64,000 nucleotides of DNA from Bacillus sp. AFS055030 (GTDB taxonomy: Bacteria; Bacillota; Bacilli; Bacillales; Bacillaceae_G): the NCBI RefSeq assembly GCF_002574545.1, contig NZ_NUGT01000015.1:179921-243920 (forward strand), written 5' to 3'. The first letter of the stretch is position 1. Each line of letters opens with the position of its first letter. The notes below the pieces were generated by a model, which saw nothing but the letters and a program-made list of their open reading frames with translations, did no database searches and was not told the DNA's origin. This document shows, in pieces, positions 7,713 through 15,795 of the stretch. Position numbers and translations under genes: made by a program.

Positions 7713-7907
7713 GTGGATGGACAGTTTGTAAAGCAAATGATTAAACGAGCGTTAATGCAATATAGAGGAGAGCACGAACAGTGGATTACAGCAAATCTAC
7801 TAGATGAACTATACGATCAAATCGTTACTAAACAATTAAATGGTGAATATGAATTACATGAATTAGTACAAGATATTGTTTACGAATACATAACAAATTA
7901 TGCTTAA
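7713..7907 (+). CDS. yqzH: YqzH-like small protein
   Basis: A 64-residue, mostly helical protein (VKQMIKRALMQYRGEHEQW, then two more helices). It resembles YqzH, which in B. subtilis lies beside yqjW. A longer frame begins at a TTG at 7653, but that codon is part of the likely -35 element; the GTG at 7713 has GAAAGGAAAG at good spacing. It is divergent from yqjW with a shared LexA box. Function unknown. Confidence 0.7.
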   Translation: MDGQFVKQMIKRALMQYRGEHEQWITANLLDELYDQIVTKQLNGEYELHELVQDIVYEYITNYA

Positions 7908-7915
7908 GCAACCCG

Positions 7916-7957
7916 AAAAAACCCGAGAAAGAACGGCCAGTTCTCTCTCGGGTTTTA
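7916..7957. terminator. bidirectional terminator, yqzH / DUF2653
   Basis: A 14-bp stem with one mismatch (ACCCGAGAAAGAAC with GTTCTCTCTCGGGT) and 5-nt loop, A-rich on the left and T-rich on the right, lies between two convergent genes. Confidence 0.85.
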
Positions 7958-8254
7958 TGAATTGATAAATGATATTTCACTCGTAATGCCATCTTCTTCA
8001 TCAAACCCAATAATGATTTCCATTGCATAGGATGAAAAACGATGAATCTCTTCCAAGTAAAAACCAATTGCGTCAGATATTTGTTGCTCATCATACAATA
8101 CGTTCCGATGATTTGCCGAAACTTGACAGCTTACCCCGTCATTCTCATCAAATTGAAACTCAATTTGCACACTTTCTGGGCGAATTCTTTCTAAATCAGC
8201 CACATATACACAAATTGCATTGGCAACATCTTGTTCATCAAAATAGATTTTCAC
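7955..8254 (-). CDS. DUF2653 (YxcD-like) protein
   Basis: A 99-residue protein built from two similar halves: MKIYFDEQDVANAICVYVA with QIEFQFDENDGVS, then LYDEQQISDAIGFYLEE with EIIIGFDEEDGITSE. It resembles the DUF2653/YxcD family, unknown in function. The start is a GTG at 8254 with GAGGTG 4 nt upstream. It lies just downstream of a gene for a membrane protein on the same strand, but with no obvious coupling. Confidence 0.6.
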   Translation of the reverse strand: MKIYFDEQDVANAICVYVADLERIRPESVQIEFQFDENDGVSCQVSANHRNVLYDEQQISDAIGFYLEEIHRFSSYAMEIIIGFDEEDGITSEISFINS

Positions 8255-8277
8255 AATTCACCTCAAAAAGTGGAAAG

Positions 8278-8751
8278 TTAATAGCGGTTTCTACGAAAAA
8301 TTTTCTTAATAAACCAAATAATCACTATGATGACTAAAATGTCTAATAGTAATCCGAAAAATGAAAAGCCAAACTGCTGACCACCATAGTAGCCACCAAA
8401 GGGGTTTAGCATCGAACCAAAAAGAGAGCCTAACCCAAATGCACCTGCATACCCTAAAAAATTCCTTCCAGGACTTCTATAAGATCGATAACTCGACCTA
8501 GGTGCTGTTGGTCGATAACTTCTATTAGAACGATACGATCTCCTAATTGCAAGATGCGTTGATGGTTGTTTGCTAGAAGCAAACGAATTCGTATTCACCT
8601 TAATACGTTGATTGTTATACGTATGACTACTTGCATCAACCGGGATTGACAAAGCAAGCATAAAAAACAAAATCGACATGGATAGTAGAGAATTTATTTT
8701 TTTCAATATTGACCCTTCTTTCATCATCACATCTTTCTTAGTATGAAACAT
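8278..8751 (-). CDS. exported Arg/Ser/Tyr-rich membrane protein
   Basis: The product has an N-terminal signal or anchor (ILFFMLALSIPVDA), a middle rich in RSYRS repeats, a Gly-rich segment (AGAFGLGSLFGSMLNPFGGYYGG) and a C-terminal membrane helix (LLLDILVIIVIIWFI) followed by KKIFRRNRY. This resembles the N-terminal part of proteins loosely annotated as Tim44-like in bacilli, but the Tim44 domain is absent. The start is uncertain: the ATG at 8751 has no ribosome site, the ATG at 8724 is possible, and a TTG at 8706 has GAAGGG at 6 nt and puts the signal peptide at the N-terminus. Function unknown. Confidence 0.6.
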   Translation of the reverse strand: MFHTKKDVMMKEGSILKKINSLLSMSILFFMLALSIPVDASSHTYNNQRIKVNTNSFASSKQPSTHLAIRRSYRSNRSYRPTAPRSSYRSYRSPGRNFLGYAGAFGLGSLFGSMLNPFGGYYGGQQFGFSFFGLLLDILVIIVIIWFIKKIFRRNRY

Positions 8752-8783
8752 TTTTCATAAAAAAATGTGAAAATTAAAGAGGT

Positions 8784-9386
8784 CTATAACCACTTAATAC
8801 TTTGTTTTGTAAACAACTGATCTGCTAATAAGTGAGAAAAATAACCGACTGTACCAGCTAACCATAATCCATTTATCATCAAGTCTTTTTGCAGTAAATA
8901 ACAAATTCCACTCCAAAAAGCTAAAAAGTAAAGAGAATGAGTTGGCCCGCGATGCTTTAATCTCGAAGAAACAGCAACAAACAATCCAAACGTAAAGATT
9001 GACCAATAACCATAAAAGAAAAACCAACCAATAACTGCTATTAATATGCCCGTTAACATTAAGATTGTTTTTAAATTCCGTAACCAACTAACACAAACAA
9101 TAAATAAAATGAGAATACCTACTGCATAAATCCATGATCCAGAATAAATTAACTTCCCTGTCTTCACAACAATAAATAATGAAGCAGCTAAAAATAATAA
9201 GCTGAAAAGAACTTTTAGCGGCATTGAAACTTTTTTTGTTAATGAACTATTATGATGATCTAAATCAGGAGCCAAACTACTGATTGCACCAACTATAAGT
9301 GGGACAGTCATAGAATCATTTTTTGTTACATACATTGTGACACCAGTTGCAAATAATCCTACAATTACATGACTTTTTCCATCCAA
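8784..9386 (-). CDS. YdjM-type membrane metal-dependent hydrolase
   Basis: A 200-residue membrane protein of the YdjM/YfhP (DUF457) family. Characteristic motifs: KSHVIVG near the N-terminus, PDLDHHNSSL around residue 40 and HRGPTHSLYF in the second half, which give a potential metal site at the membrane surface, with about five membrane spans. Some relatives are SOS-linked, but I see no LexA box here. The start is a TTG at 9386 with AAGGAAGG 8 nt upstream. Reaction unknown. Confidence 0.75.
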   Translation of the reverse strand: MDGKSHVIVGLFATGVTMYVTKNDSMTVPLIVGAISSLAPDLDHHNSSLTKKVSMPLKVLFSLLFLAASLFIVVKTGKLIYSGSWIYAVGILILFIVCVSWLRNLKTILMLTGILIAVIGWFFFYGYWSIFTFGLFVAVSSRLKHRGPTHSLYFLAFWSGICYLLQKDLMINGLWLAGTVGYFSHLLADQLFTKQSIKWL

Positions 9387-9720
9387 AATGGGTACCTTCC
9401 TTATGTTACATATTCATACTTTTATTATAGTCGGATAAAGTTCTTTTTCATATGAATAAATTAACAAATGATGGTAATGAAAGAATAATTAAAATCCTTA
9501 TATTCATTGACGATTGTTCTTTTTTCTGACAAAATATAGGAAGCTCAATATTATAGAAAACTAAGTCGATTGATGAGCCTTTTAGGCGAAGACTAGACGG
9601 AGTTGCACTTACACTTTTTTCTTAAGAATTTGCAAACTACACCCGTAATCGACATCGCTTTGCCAACTTATACTTTAAAAGAGTAATAAAATACATTCAC
9701 AGTTTGCTTTGGGGGAAATT
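9387..9720. other. intergenic region, nothing recognised
   Basis: 334 bp between two divergent genes. I see no convincing frame, hairpin or tatA gene. Promoters for both flanking genes must lie here but none stands out. Confidence 0.5.
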
Positions 9721-10449
9721 ATGCAAGAAAAAGAAATGAGTGTCATTGACCATTTAGATGAGCTTCGAAATCGAATAATAAAAGTTATTGTTGCATTCGT
9801 TATTTTTTTAGGGATTGGATTATATTATACGAAAGCTATATTCAATTTCCTTGTTCAAGATTTAGATGGAAAGCTTTTAGCGCTTGGTCCAAGTGATGTC
9901 CTTTGGATTTATCTAATGATTGGTGGAGTGTTCGCTATTGCGTGTAGTATCCCTGTAATAGCTTACCAAATATGGGCGTTTGTAAAGCCTGCCTTGCATG
10001 TAAAAGAACGAAAAAGCACAATGCTTTACATACCAGCTTTGTTCTTATTGTTCGTTTGCGGATTAGCATTTGGCTATTATTTCATCTTTCCAAACGTTTT
10101 AAAATTTTTACAGGATATAGGAGAAGACTTAGTAACAGTTACATTCACAGCTGAACGCTATTTTAGCTTCTTATTTAACTTAGTAGTTCCTTTTGCGTTT
10201 TTCTTTGATTTACCAGTCATTATATTATTTTTAACAAGTATCGGTATCGTATCACCGGCATTTTTAAGAAAATCTCGACGATTTGCATATTTTATCCTTA
10301 TTATTATCGGAACAGCAATTTCACCGCCTGATTTTGTATCTGATATGATGACAAGCTTACCATTGTTAGTGATATACGAATTAAGTATTCTTGTTTCATC
10401 CGTCGCATTTAGAAGACGTATTAAACGCCTACAACAAGAATCAGAATAA
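9721..10449 (+). CDS. tatC: Sec-independent translocase TatC
   Basis: Core receptor of the twin-arginine pathway; binds RR signal peptides and moves folded proteins with TatA. The 242 residues show the conserved cytoplasmic start MSVIDHLDELRNRI, six membrane spans, the FVKPALHVKERK loop and the SPPDF motif before the last spans. The frame extends to a TTG at 9709 inside the GGGGG ribosome site, so I take the ATG at 9721. No tatA-like gene is next to it, unlike most tat operons; a partner must be elsewhere. A terminator follows directly. Confidence 0.93.
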   Translation: MQEKEMSVIDHLDELRNRIIKVIVAFVIFLGIGLYYTKAIFNFLVQDLDGKLLALGPSDVLWIYLMIGGVFAIACSIPVIAYQIWAFVKPALHVKERKSTMLYIPALFLLFVCGLAFGYYFIFPNVLKFLQDIGEDLVTVTFTAERYFSFLFNLVVPFAFFFDLPVIILFLTSIGIVSPAFLRKSRRFAYFILIIIGTAISPPDFVSDMMTSLPLLVIYELSILVSSVAFRRRIKRLQQESE

Positions 10450-10456
10450 AAAATAA

Positions 10457-10493
10457 AAAATGGACAGCATTTAGTATGCTTGTCCATTTTTTT
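10457..10493 (+). terminator. terminator after tatC
   Basis: AAAATGGACA pairs with TGTCCATTTT, extended by GCAT/ATGC, and ends in a T run. Confidence 0.85.
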
Positions 10494-10500
10494 GACTACC

Positions 10501-10818
10501 TCATAATATGATATGTGATGAATACAAAGTAACAATTAAACCTGAAAAACTATAAATTAACGAAGCTTTAATAGCAATTTTTCTTTGAAAATCTTTATGT
10601 AAGTCATTAAATTCTAATCCAGCAGCACGCAACCACTGATACCGCTCCAAGGGAGTATAACTTACTTTTTTAGCTGTTTTCCAATAAAGGAAGACCGTCG
10701 TAACGAATCCTACCATAATAGCAATATTACTAGCCGATGAATCCGAAAGAACACTAACAAGGAACGTCAAAATTACTTGTACAATTAAAATAGCAAAAAC
10801 GTAAATGAACTTTTTCAT
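10501..10818 (-). CDS. small membrane protein, unknown
   Basis: A 105-residue protein with two N-terminal membrane spans (about 4-24 and 32-48), a charged loop (KTAKKVSYTPLERYQWLRAAGLEFNDLHKDFQRK) and a third span near the C-terminus. The start has AAGGAGGATTAAC before the ATG. Convergent with tatC. I do not recognise a family. Confidence 0.65.
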   Translation of the reverse strand: MKKFIYVFAILIVQVILTFLVSVLSDSSASNIAIMVGFVTTVFLYWKTAKKVSYTPLERYQWLRAAGLEFNDLHKDFQRKIAIKASLIYSFSGLIVTLYSSHIIL

Positions 10819-11003
10819 GTTAATCCTCCTTATTTAAGCTTATTTAAATTATAACAAAGATGTATTTTTCAGAATAGTAAAAATTTTGTAGAAAACATGG
10901 GTAATTAGAACTGAATAGACAACAAAAGAATCAGAGAAAGCGTCAAATTATAAGCGAAAAGTTGAAAAGATCTGAAAAAAACCTATTCCCTTCTTCCTAT
11001 TTA

Positions 11004-11055
11004 AGTTCGTACGTTCGACATTTAACTTGCCAAAAACGAACGTTAGTTCTATAAT
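11004..11055 (+). promoter_or_regulatory. strong promoter with LexA-like box
   Basis: TTGCCA (11027-11032), a 17-bp spacer and TATAAT (11050-11055). The spacer contains CGAACGTTAGTTCT (11037-11050), with the invariant GAAC-N4-GTTC core of an SOS box. A weaker box-like sequence is at 11004-11017. The promoter faces the DivIC-like gene from its 3' side, so a transcript would be antisense to it. No sense gene lies downstream for 870 bp. Confidence 0.5.
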
Positions 11056-11062
11056 AAATATA

Positions 11063-11094
11063 GAAAAAAGATTCCCATATCTATGCGAATCTTT
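11063..11094 (-). terminator. terminator after DivIC-like gene
   Basis: AAAGATTC/GAATCTTT with a 12-nt loop; on the minus strand a run of T follows. Confidence 0.75.
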
Positions 11095-11109
11095 CAGTTT
11101 AATCAATTA

Positions 11110-11499
11110 TTAATTTGAGCTGATTTCATCTTTTGATTTCGGCACGATGATGATTGTTTCTCCTTTTTTAGAGAACATGTATTGATCACGAGCATAGTTT
11201 GCTATGAAATCCGGATTATTTAATAGTCTAATCTGTCTGTTTAAATCTTTTTCAGTTTTAGCCACTTTTTTTTGTTCGACTTGTAATGTTGAAAGCTCAC
11301 GTTGCTTTGCCGATACGATCTTATTTTGACTAAACATATATATTCCAGATACGACAATTAAAGATAAAAACAATGTTGTCAAAATGATTCGATGGATTCG
11401 AATTGTTTTTCTTTTTTTAGTCTGTGGAAATTGATTACGAGAAGGCTTGTTTAATTCTTCTCTTTGTAGATTATATAGTTTTTTCGCTTCTGCCTTCAC
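11110..11499 (-). CDS. DivIC/FtsB-like division protein, orphan copy
   Basis: A 129-residue protein with a basic cytoplasmic N-terminus, one membrane span (about 43-58), an extracellular coiled coil (about 59-95) and the septum-formation-initiator end DFIANYARDQYMFSKKGE. That is the plan of DivIC, which joins FtsL and DivIB in the division complex. Family copies normally sit in the yabP-yabQ-divIC neighbourhood; here the gene stands alone, so it could be a second, specialised paralogue or the only copy, moved. Start is GTG at 11499 with GGGAGG. A possible SOS promoter reads antisense into it. Confidence 0.7.
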   Translation of the reverse strand: MKAEAKKLYNLQREELNKPSRNQFPQTKKRKTIRIHRIILTTLFLSLIVVSGIYMFSQNKIVSAKQRELSTLQVEQKKVAKTEKDLNRQIRLLNNPDFIANYARDQYMFSKKGETIIIVPKSKDEISSN

Positions 11500-11719
11500 G
11501 TTATAAACCTCCCTTTAAAAATATTATTCTACTCTAGTTTAACAATTAATATCTTTTTAGCAAAGAAAAAAAAGGTAAAACAAGTAAAAAATTGACTGTT
11601 TTACACAGAAGTTCGTCTTTTTTGTCGAGTTCTGGTACGTAAAATATCAATAAAAAGAATCCATTAATTACCTTTCTTCCCTATTTTTTGAATATTTTAA
11701 ATTTTTTCAACAAAAGTAG

Positions 11720-11748
11720 TTGACGAATATTTCAGCATCATGTATATT
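11720..11748 (+). promoter_or_regulatory. promoter of candidate small RNA
   Basis: TTGACG (11720-11725), a 17-bp spacer and TATATT (11743-11748), with an AT-rich stretch upstream. The only transcript it could make before a strong terminator is about 90 nt long. Confidence 0.65.
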
Positions 11749-11754
11749 AAATAT

Positions 11755-11847
11755 AAATTAACTGAATATTTAAACAGTTAAATTTTAGTAATCATGTTAT
11801 ACACATCCCCCCAATCCCTATCACCCAATTAGATAGGGATCTTTTTA
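11755..11847 (+). ncRNA. candidate C-rich small RNA
   Basis: Between a good promoter and a good terminator lie about 93 nt without a reading frame. Predicted structure: a first hairpin TTAACTG/CAGTTAA (11758-11782), a single-stranded stretch with a run of six C (11807-11812), then the terminator stem ATCCCTATC/GATAGGGAT with ACCC in its loop. Exposed C runs of this type are the seed regions of Gram-positive regulatory RNAs that block ribosome binding sites. The downstream yojF has its own likely promoter (TTACCA at 11872, TATAAT at 11896), so this is probably not just a leader, although an attenuated yojF leader is the alternative. Confidence 0.55.
11814..11846 (+). terminator. terminator of small RNA candidate
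   Basis: Perfect 9-bp stem ATCCCTATC/GATAGGGAT with a 9-nt loop, then C and five T. Confidence 0.85.
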
Positions 11848-11925
11848 TGTTCAAAATCACAAGCCAACAAATTACCAATTTAGGGAAAGTTGGATTATAA
11901 TACTTTTTAAAGGAGGTACGAGAAA

Positions 11926-12270
11926 ATGCAAAAATTAGAAATTAGTGCAGCACAAGATGCACTTCAAAATTATATAAATCAAACAGTCTATTTACATTTA
12001 GAAACTACAAATGGTGCATATGCTAATCACTTTAATGAAAAAGTAATGACAGTAAATGCCTTTATCAGAAATACAAAAGTAATCATTAGCCGTGCTACGA
12101 TTACAGGCAAATACCCATACCGTGTAGGATTAAAGCTTGAAGAGGGCTGGGTTGTTGCAGAAGGATTAACTGATTTTGAAGTTGATGACCAAGGTCGCCT
12201 CCTACTAGCAGGTCATAATGAGGATGGAAAGCTTGCAATTGCCATACATTTAAGCCACACGCCATTTTAA
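11926..12270 (+). CDS. yojF: YojF family protein
   Basis: A 114-residue protein of the YojF (DUF1806) family, beta-rich with the typical HFNEKVMTVNAFIRN and YPYRVGLKL segments. It is found next to bshB2 in bacilli and is presumed to assist or accompany the deacetylase, but its role is not known. The ATG has AAAGGAGGTACG upstream, and bshB2 starts 16 bp after the stop, so the two form an operon. Confidence 0.88.
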   Translation: MQKLEISAAQDALQNYINQTVYLHLETTNGAYANHFNEKVMTVNAFIRNTKVIISRATITGKYPYRVGLKLEEGWVVAEGLTDFEVDDQGRLLLAGHNEDGKLAIAIHLSHTPF

Positions 12271-12286
12271 GAGAGGAGCACTAAAA

Positions 12287-12967
12287 ATGAGTCAAAAACA
12301 AGAAAAAGTATTACTTGTGTTCCCTCACCCTGATGATGAAGCTTTTGGGGCTGCTGGGACGATTTCAAAGTTTACAAATAAAGGGATTCCGGTTACATAC
12401 GCTTGTTTAACTTTAGGAGAAATGGGACGAAATATGGGAAATCCATTTTTCGCAACAAGAGAGTCACTTCCTGCAATACGTAAAAACGAATTAATCGACG
12501 CTTGTAGAGAAATGGGAATCCAAGATTTAAGAATGCTAGGATTCCATGATAAAACAATTGAGTTCGAAGACCCTGAGGATGTAATTCGCCCAATAAAGGA
12601 GATCATCGACGAAATCCAGCCAACATTATTAATTACTTTCTATCCAGAACATGGTGTCCATCCAGACCATGATGCAACTGCAAGAGCTGCTGTTGAAGCA
12701 GTTCGACGAATGGATAAAGAAGATCGTCCAACAGTATGGTGTATTGCCATTACAAAAGAACGCTTTGAAGTTTTAGGGAAACCAGATATCGTGAATGATG
12801 TAATGGATGTTGCAACCCAAAAACTAAGAACGATGAAAGCACACCGTTCTCAAACAGAAGCGATGCTAAAAGACGTTGTAAAAATCGAGAAATTCGAAGA
12901 TATACCTGATGATCGATTAAAATCATTTTTTGCAAAAGAATCGTTCTATACTTATCAGTTTGAATAA
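12287..12967 (+). CDS. bshB2: bacillithiol deacetylase BshB2
   Basis: Zinc-dependent LmbE-type deacetylase of 226 residues that converts GlcNAc-malate to GlcN-malate in bacillithiol synthesis, and is related to conjugate amidases. The zinc site shows as HPDDE (His14, Asp16, Asp17) near the N-terminus and HPDHDA in the middle. A GAGAGGAG site precedes the ATG. Second gene of the yojF operon. It implies that the organism uses bacillithiol; bshA and bshC are not in the window. Confidence 0.9.
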   Translation: MSQKQEKVLLVFPHPDDEAFGAAGTISKFTNKGIPVTYACLTLGEMGRNMGNPFFATRESLPAIRKNELIDACREMGIQDLRMLGFHDKTIEFEDPEDVIRPIKEIIDEIQPTLLITFYPEHGVHPDHDATARAAVEAVRRMDKEDRPTVWCIAITKERFEVLGKPDIVNDVMDVATQKLRTMKAHRSQTEAMLKDVVKIEKFEDIPDDRLKSFFAKESFYTYQFE

Positions 12968-13054
12968 GCACTTGCCAAGACCAATACTTAAGAAGGTAAA
13001 AATCTTATATATGTAGAAAGAAAAAGAGATTAAACTATTCTGGAGGTTAATGAA

Positions 13055-13438
13055 ATGTTGAAAATGAGGTATTTAATTTTATATGTTTCAAGTCTAGAAA
13101 AATCTCTTACTTTCTATACTGAGTCTTTAGGCCTTCCTATTCGTGGAAATCATGGTACGTATGTAGAATTAGATACTGGCAATACCGTCCTTGCTATGAT
13201 TGAACGTGGAAATGTCAAAGAGCTTACTGGATTAAATTATAAACAGACTGAAGCATCCTCCCAAACCTTTGAAATCGGATTTGTAACTAATGATGTCCAT
13301 TCAACAATAGAAGATTTACGATCTAAAGGTGTAACCATCATCAAAGAACCAATTACAAAGCCATGGGGCCAAACAGTAGCATATATAGCAGATCCAGACG
13401 GTCATTTTATTGAAATTTGTAGTTCAATGGACGAATAA
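13055..13438 (+). CDS. VOC family (glyoxalase-like) protein
   Basis: A 127-residue protein of the vicinal oxygen chelate fold with two beta-alpha-beta-beta-beta modules: RYLILYVSSLEKSLTFYTESLGL and SQTFEIGFVTNDVHSTIEDL. The end AYIADPDGHFIEICSS carries the usual C-terminal metal-site glutamate. Members include glyoxalases, dioxygenases and antibiotic-binding proteins; nothing here selects one. The site TGGAGG precedes the ATG. Single gene with terminator. Confidence 0.8.
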   Translation: MLKMRYLILYVSSLEKSLTFYTESLGLPIRGNHGTYVELDTGNTVLAMIERGNVKELTGLNYKQTEASSQTFEIGFVTNDVHSTIEDLRSKGVTIIKEPITKPWGQTVAYIADPDGHFIEICSSMDE

Positions 13439-13445
13439 ACTAGCT

Positions 13446-13482
13446 AAAAAATCCATCTCTAAAAAAAGAGATGGATTTTTTT
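13446..13482. terminator. bidirectional terminator, VOC gene / ABC operon
   Basis: AAAAAATCCATCTCT pairs with AGAGATGGATTTTTT around a short A-rich loop, between convergent genes. Confidence 0.9.
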
Positions 13483-13487
13483 AATAC

Positions 13488-14633
13488 TTACACAAAATTT
13501 CTAGTAGAACTATTACGACTAAACTTATAAATAGCAATTAAGAAAAATGCAGCCGCAAAAACTAGTAGGATTAAAATATTTAAATATAAGCTTCCTAAAC
13601 TACTTCCTTGTTGCAACTTCGCTAATGTCTCTAACGTCCATCTTTGAGGAAGAAAATCCGCAATTCTTTGTACGGATGGCGGCATAATCTCAATTGGCCA
13701 GAAACAACCGGAAATCATGACAGTTGGAACAACGATTAAGTTCTGCAATGCTCCAGATGATTTCGAACTATTAGAGAACGCCACAATCATTAATGAGATT
13801 CCGACTGAGACCAAAGCAAAAAGCATCATAACAACCGCTGCTTCCCAAAACGGAATATGAATATCGATATGAAATACTTTCGTCATAAAGAGAAGCGTAA
13901 TAATTACTTGAATAGTCATGACAATCATATTGACTACAACATTTGAGAAAATATATTTTCTAGCATTAATTGGTGCTGACAAAAGTCTGAAGTAAATTCG
14001 ATTTTCTTTTTCCTTTAAAATAATTTCAGAAAGATTCCCTGCTGACATTAACATAATCATGATTAAAAAGCCTAGACTATATGTCGTCATATTTTCAGAT
14101 TGAGACGAATCGGATAATGTTTTTGTTTCTACCTTAAAGCTTGCATTTTGATAGTTGGAATACATTTGATTAAATTTAGTTTGGTCTGTTTTGGCCACTC
14201 TACCAATAGCTGAAACATTGTCGATATAATTGTATAAATAAGATTTTACAAAGCTCGTAATTTGAGCGCCTTTTATAGATGATATTTGAATATGATTTGG
14301 GTTACCAGAACGTACACTATCTGTAAAACCATCATGGAAAGAAATAACACAATCAAGTGATCCTGAAGCAATCTGATCATTGGCATCAGAATTGTTTAAT
14401 ATTTCAATATGAACATTATCTAAGTGTTTTAAAAACTTGATCGTATCATTTGCAATGTATTGATAATCCTCATTGACAACCCCAATATGAACGATTGTTT
14501 TATTGGAACCACCATAAGCAAGAAAGGAAATAAAAATACCAATTAGAGGTACTAAAATATACATAATAATATTTTTCTTATTTTTAAAAGTAGCTCTTAA
14601 AGTATTCGAAATTAGCCATAAAACTGTTTGCAT
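13488..14633 (-). CDS. ABC-2 exporter permease (LnrN-like)
   Basis: A 381-residue permease with an N-terminal span, a large extracellular domain (about 40-190) and five to six C-terminal spans, the usual ABC2 layout. It lies 1 bp after the stop of a similar permease and must form a heterodimer with it. The frame would extend to 14744, adding 37 residues inside the neighbour gene; the ATG at 14633 has AAGGGAGGG and is preferred. Last gene of the set ATPase-permease-permease, which with the regulator/kinase pair upstream resembles LnrLMN (YfiLMN) of B. subtilis, an exporter that protects against linearmycin-type membrane-active polyenes. The substrate is inferred only. Confidence 0.82.
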   Translation of the reverse strand: MQTVLWLISNTLRATFKNKKNIIMYILVPLIGIFISFLAYGGSNKTIVHIGVVNEDYQYIANDTIKFLKHLDNVHIEILNNSDANDQIASGSLDCVISFHDGFTDSVRSGNPNHIQISSIKGAQITSFVKSYLYNYIDNVSAIGRVAKTDQTKFNQMYSNYQNASFKVETKTLSDSSQSENMTTYSLGFLIMIMLMSAGNLSEIILKEKENRIYFRLLSAPINARKYIFSNVVVNMIVMTIQVIITLLFMTKVFHIDIHIPFWEAAVVMMLFALVSVGISLMIVAFSNSSKSSGALQNLIVVPTVMISGCFWPIEIMPPSVQRIADFLPQRWTLETLAKLQQGSSLGSLYLNILILLVFAAAFFLIAIYKFSRNSSTRNFV

Positions 14634-14634
14634 C

Positions 14635-15759
14635 CTATAGACCCTCCCTTCTTTGTAGAGAAATAGATGCAAGAAATAGAAATAATAAAGAAAAACCAAT
14701 ATTAAAGACAAGCGCCGGGATTGCAGCAGATAAGTCATTTGCATAGATAATTTTTGTAATCGCCGTATTAACCCATGTAAGTGGTGAAAGCTGCGTAATG
14801 AATTTTAAAATCCCACTAGTCTCGCCTAATTTAAAGTAAGCTCCGCCAAAAAATGAAGATAGCTGCACAACAATCATGATAATTGCTCTAGATGATGCAT
14901 TTGATTTCGTGATATAGCTTACAACCAAACCTAAACTAATTGATAGAAGAACTTCCGTTAGTAAAACAATAAAGACTACTAATAGATGGCTACCCCAGTT
15001 GGCTTTAAAAAAGAATTTACTGAAATAGACAACGACAATAATACACAGAAAATTTGCAACTAAACTTCCAAGTATTTTTCCTATAAAAATCTCAAATTTA
15101 GAAATAGGAGAAACGATTAATCGATCAGCAGTTTTTCTAACTCTTTCTCCTGTTATCAATTTACTTGCAGACATGGTTGCATAAAGAGCAATCATCGTCG
15201 TCATTGCAATCGCGTAATAATCCATCGAACCTGGCTGTTTATTTGATGCAATGGACGTATCCTTAATATAATCATCATGAGAATTACTTGAAAAGACTTC
15301 TTTAACTTGAGTTGGATCGATTTTTGCAACTTCAACCCCGACATTATATTTGTCTACAAAAGAAGTTAACATCCCTTGAATAACACTACCTTCAACACTG
15401 TTTCCTTCATTGGTATAAAGCTTTATTCCATTATCTTGAATAGAAATATAGCCGTCATAATGATTTCGTTTCACTTCATATACACCATTTGTATTACCCT
15501 GAACTTTTTTAAAATGAATTCCAGACTTTTTCGTACCTTTCATGAATTCATTGAAATAGTGCGAAAACTCACCAGTTGTTGATTGATCTTTATATAGAAC
15601 GTGAACATCTGTAATCGGGACAGATGTTGAAAAAGCATTTGAAAGTGAAGTACCTAAAACAAGCATTAAAATAATTGGAAATGCTAACATAAAAAATAGG
15701 TTCCTTACATCTCGAAAGTCACGCTTAATTTCCATGAAAGCAATATTAAAAATATTCAA
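14635..15759 (-). CDS. ABC-2 exporter permease (LnrM-like)
   Basis: A 374-residue ABC2 permease: an N-terminal span (MLAFPIILMLVLGTSL), an extracellular domain (about 45-175) and then five spans (from YAIAMTTMIALYATM on) with the conserved GERVRKTADRLIVSPIS cytoplasmic segment after the second span. It is the first of two paralogous permeases, 36 bp after the ATPase gene. Together they should form the channel of a drug or lipid exporter. Confidence 0.85.
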   Translation of the reverse strand: MNIFNIAFMEIKRDFRDVRNLFFMLAFPIILMLVLGTSLSNAFSTSVPITDVHVLYKDQSTTGEFSHYFNEFMKGTKKSGIHFKKVQGNTNGVYEVKRNHYDGYISIQDNGIKLYTNEGNSVEGSVIQGMLTSFVDKYNVGVEVAKIDPTQVKEVFSSNSHDDYIKDTSIASNKQPGSMDYYAIAMTTMIALYATMSASKLITGERVRKTADRLIVSPISKFEIFIGKILGSLVANFLCIIVVVYFSKFFFKANWGSHLLVVFIVLLTEVLLSISLGLVVSYITKSNASSRAIIMIVVQLSSFFGGAYFKLGETSGILKFITQLSPLTWVNTAITKIIYANDLSAAIPALVFNIGFSLLFLFLASISLQRREGL

Positions 15760-15795
15760 GCCAATTGCCTCCTTATAAAATAATTTTCCAAAAAG

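Noticed and set aside
9387..9720. Possible tatA gene before tatC
   Set aside because: No frame with the short amphipathic TatA pattern was found on the plus strand.
10158..10535. 125-codon minus frame opposite tatC
   Set aside because: Overlaps tatC and its terminator; no start signal, unlikely composition.
12325..12606. 93-codon minus frame inside bshB2
   Set aside because: Shadow of a clear enzyme gene; no initiation signal.
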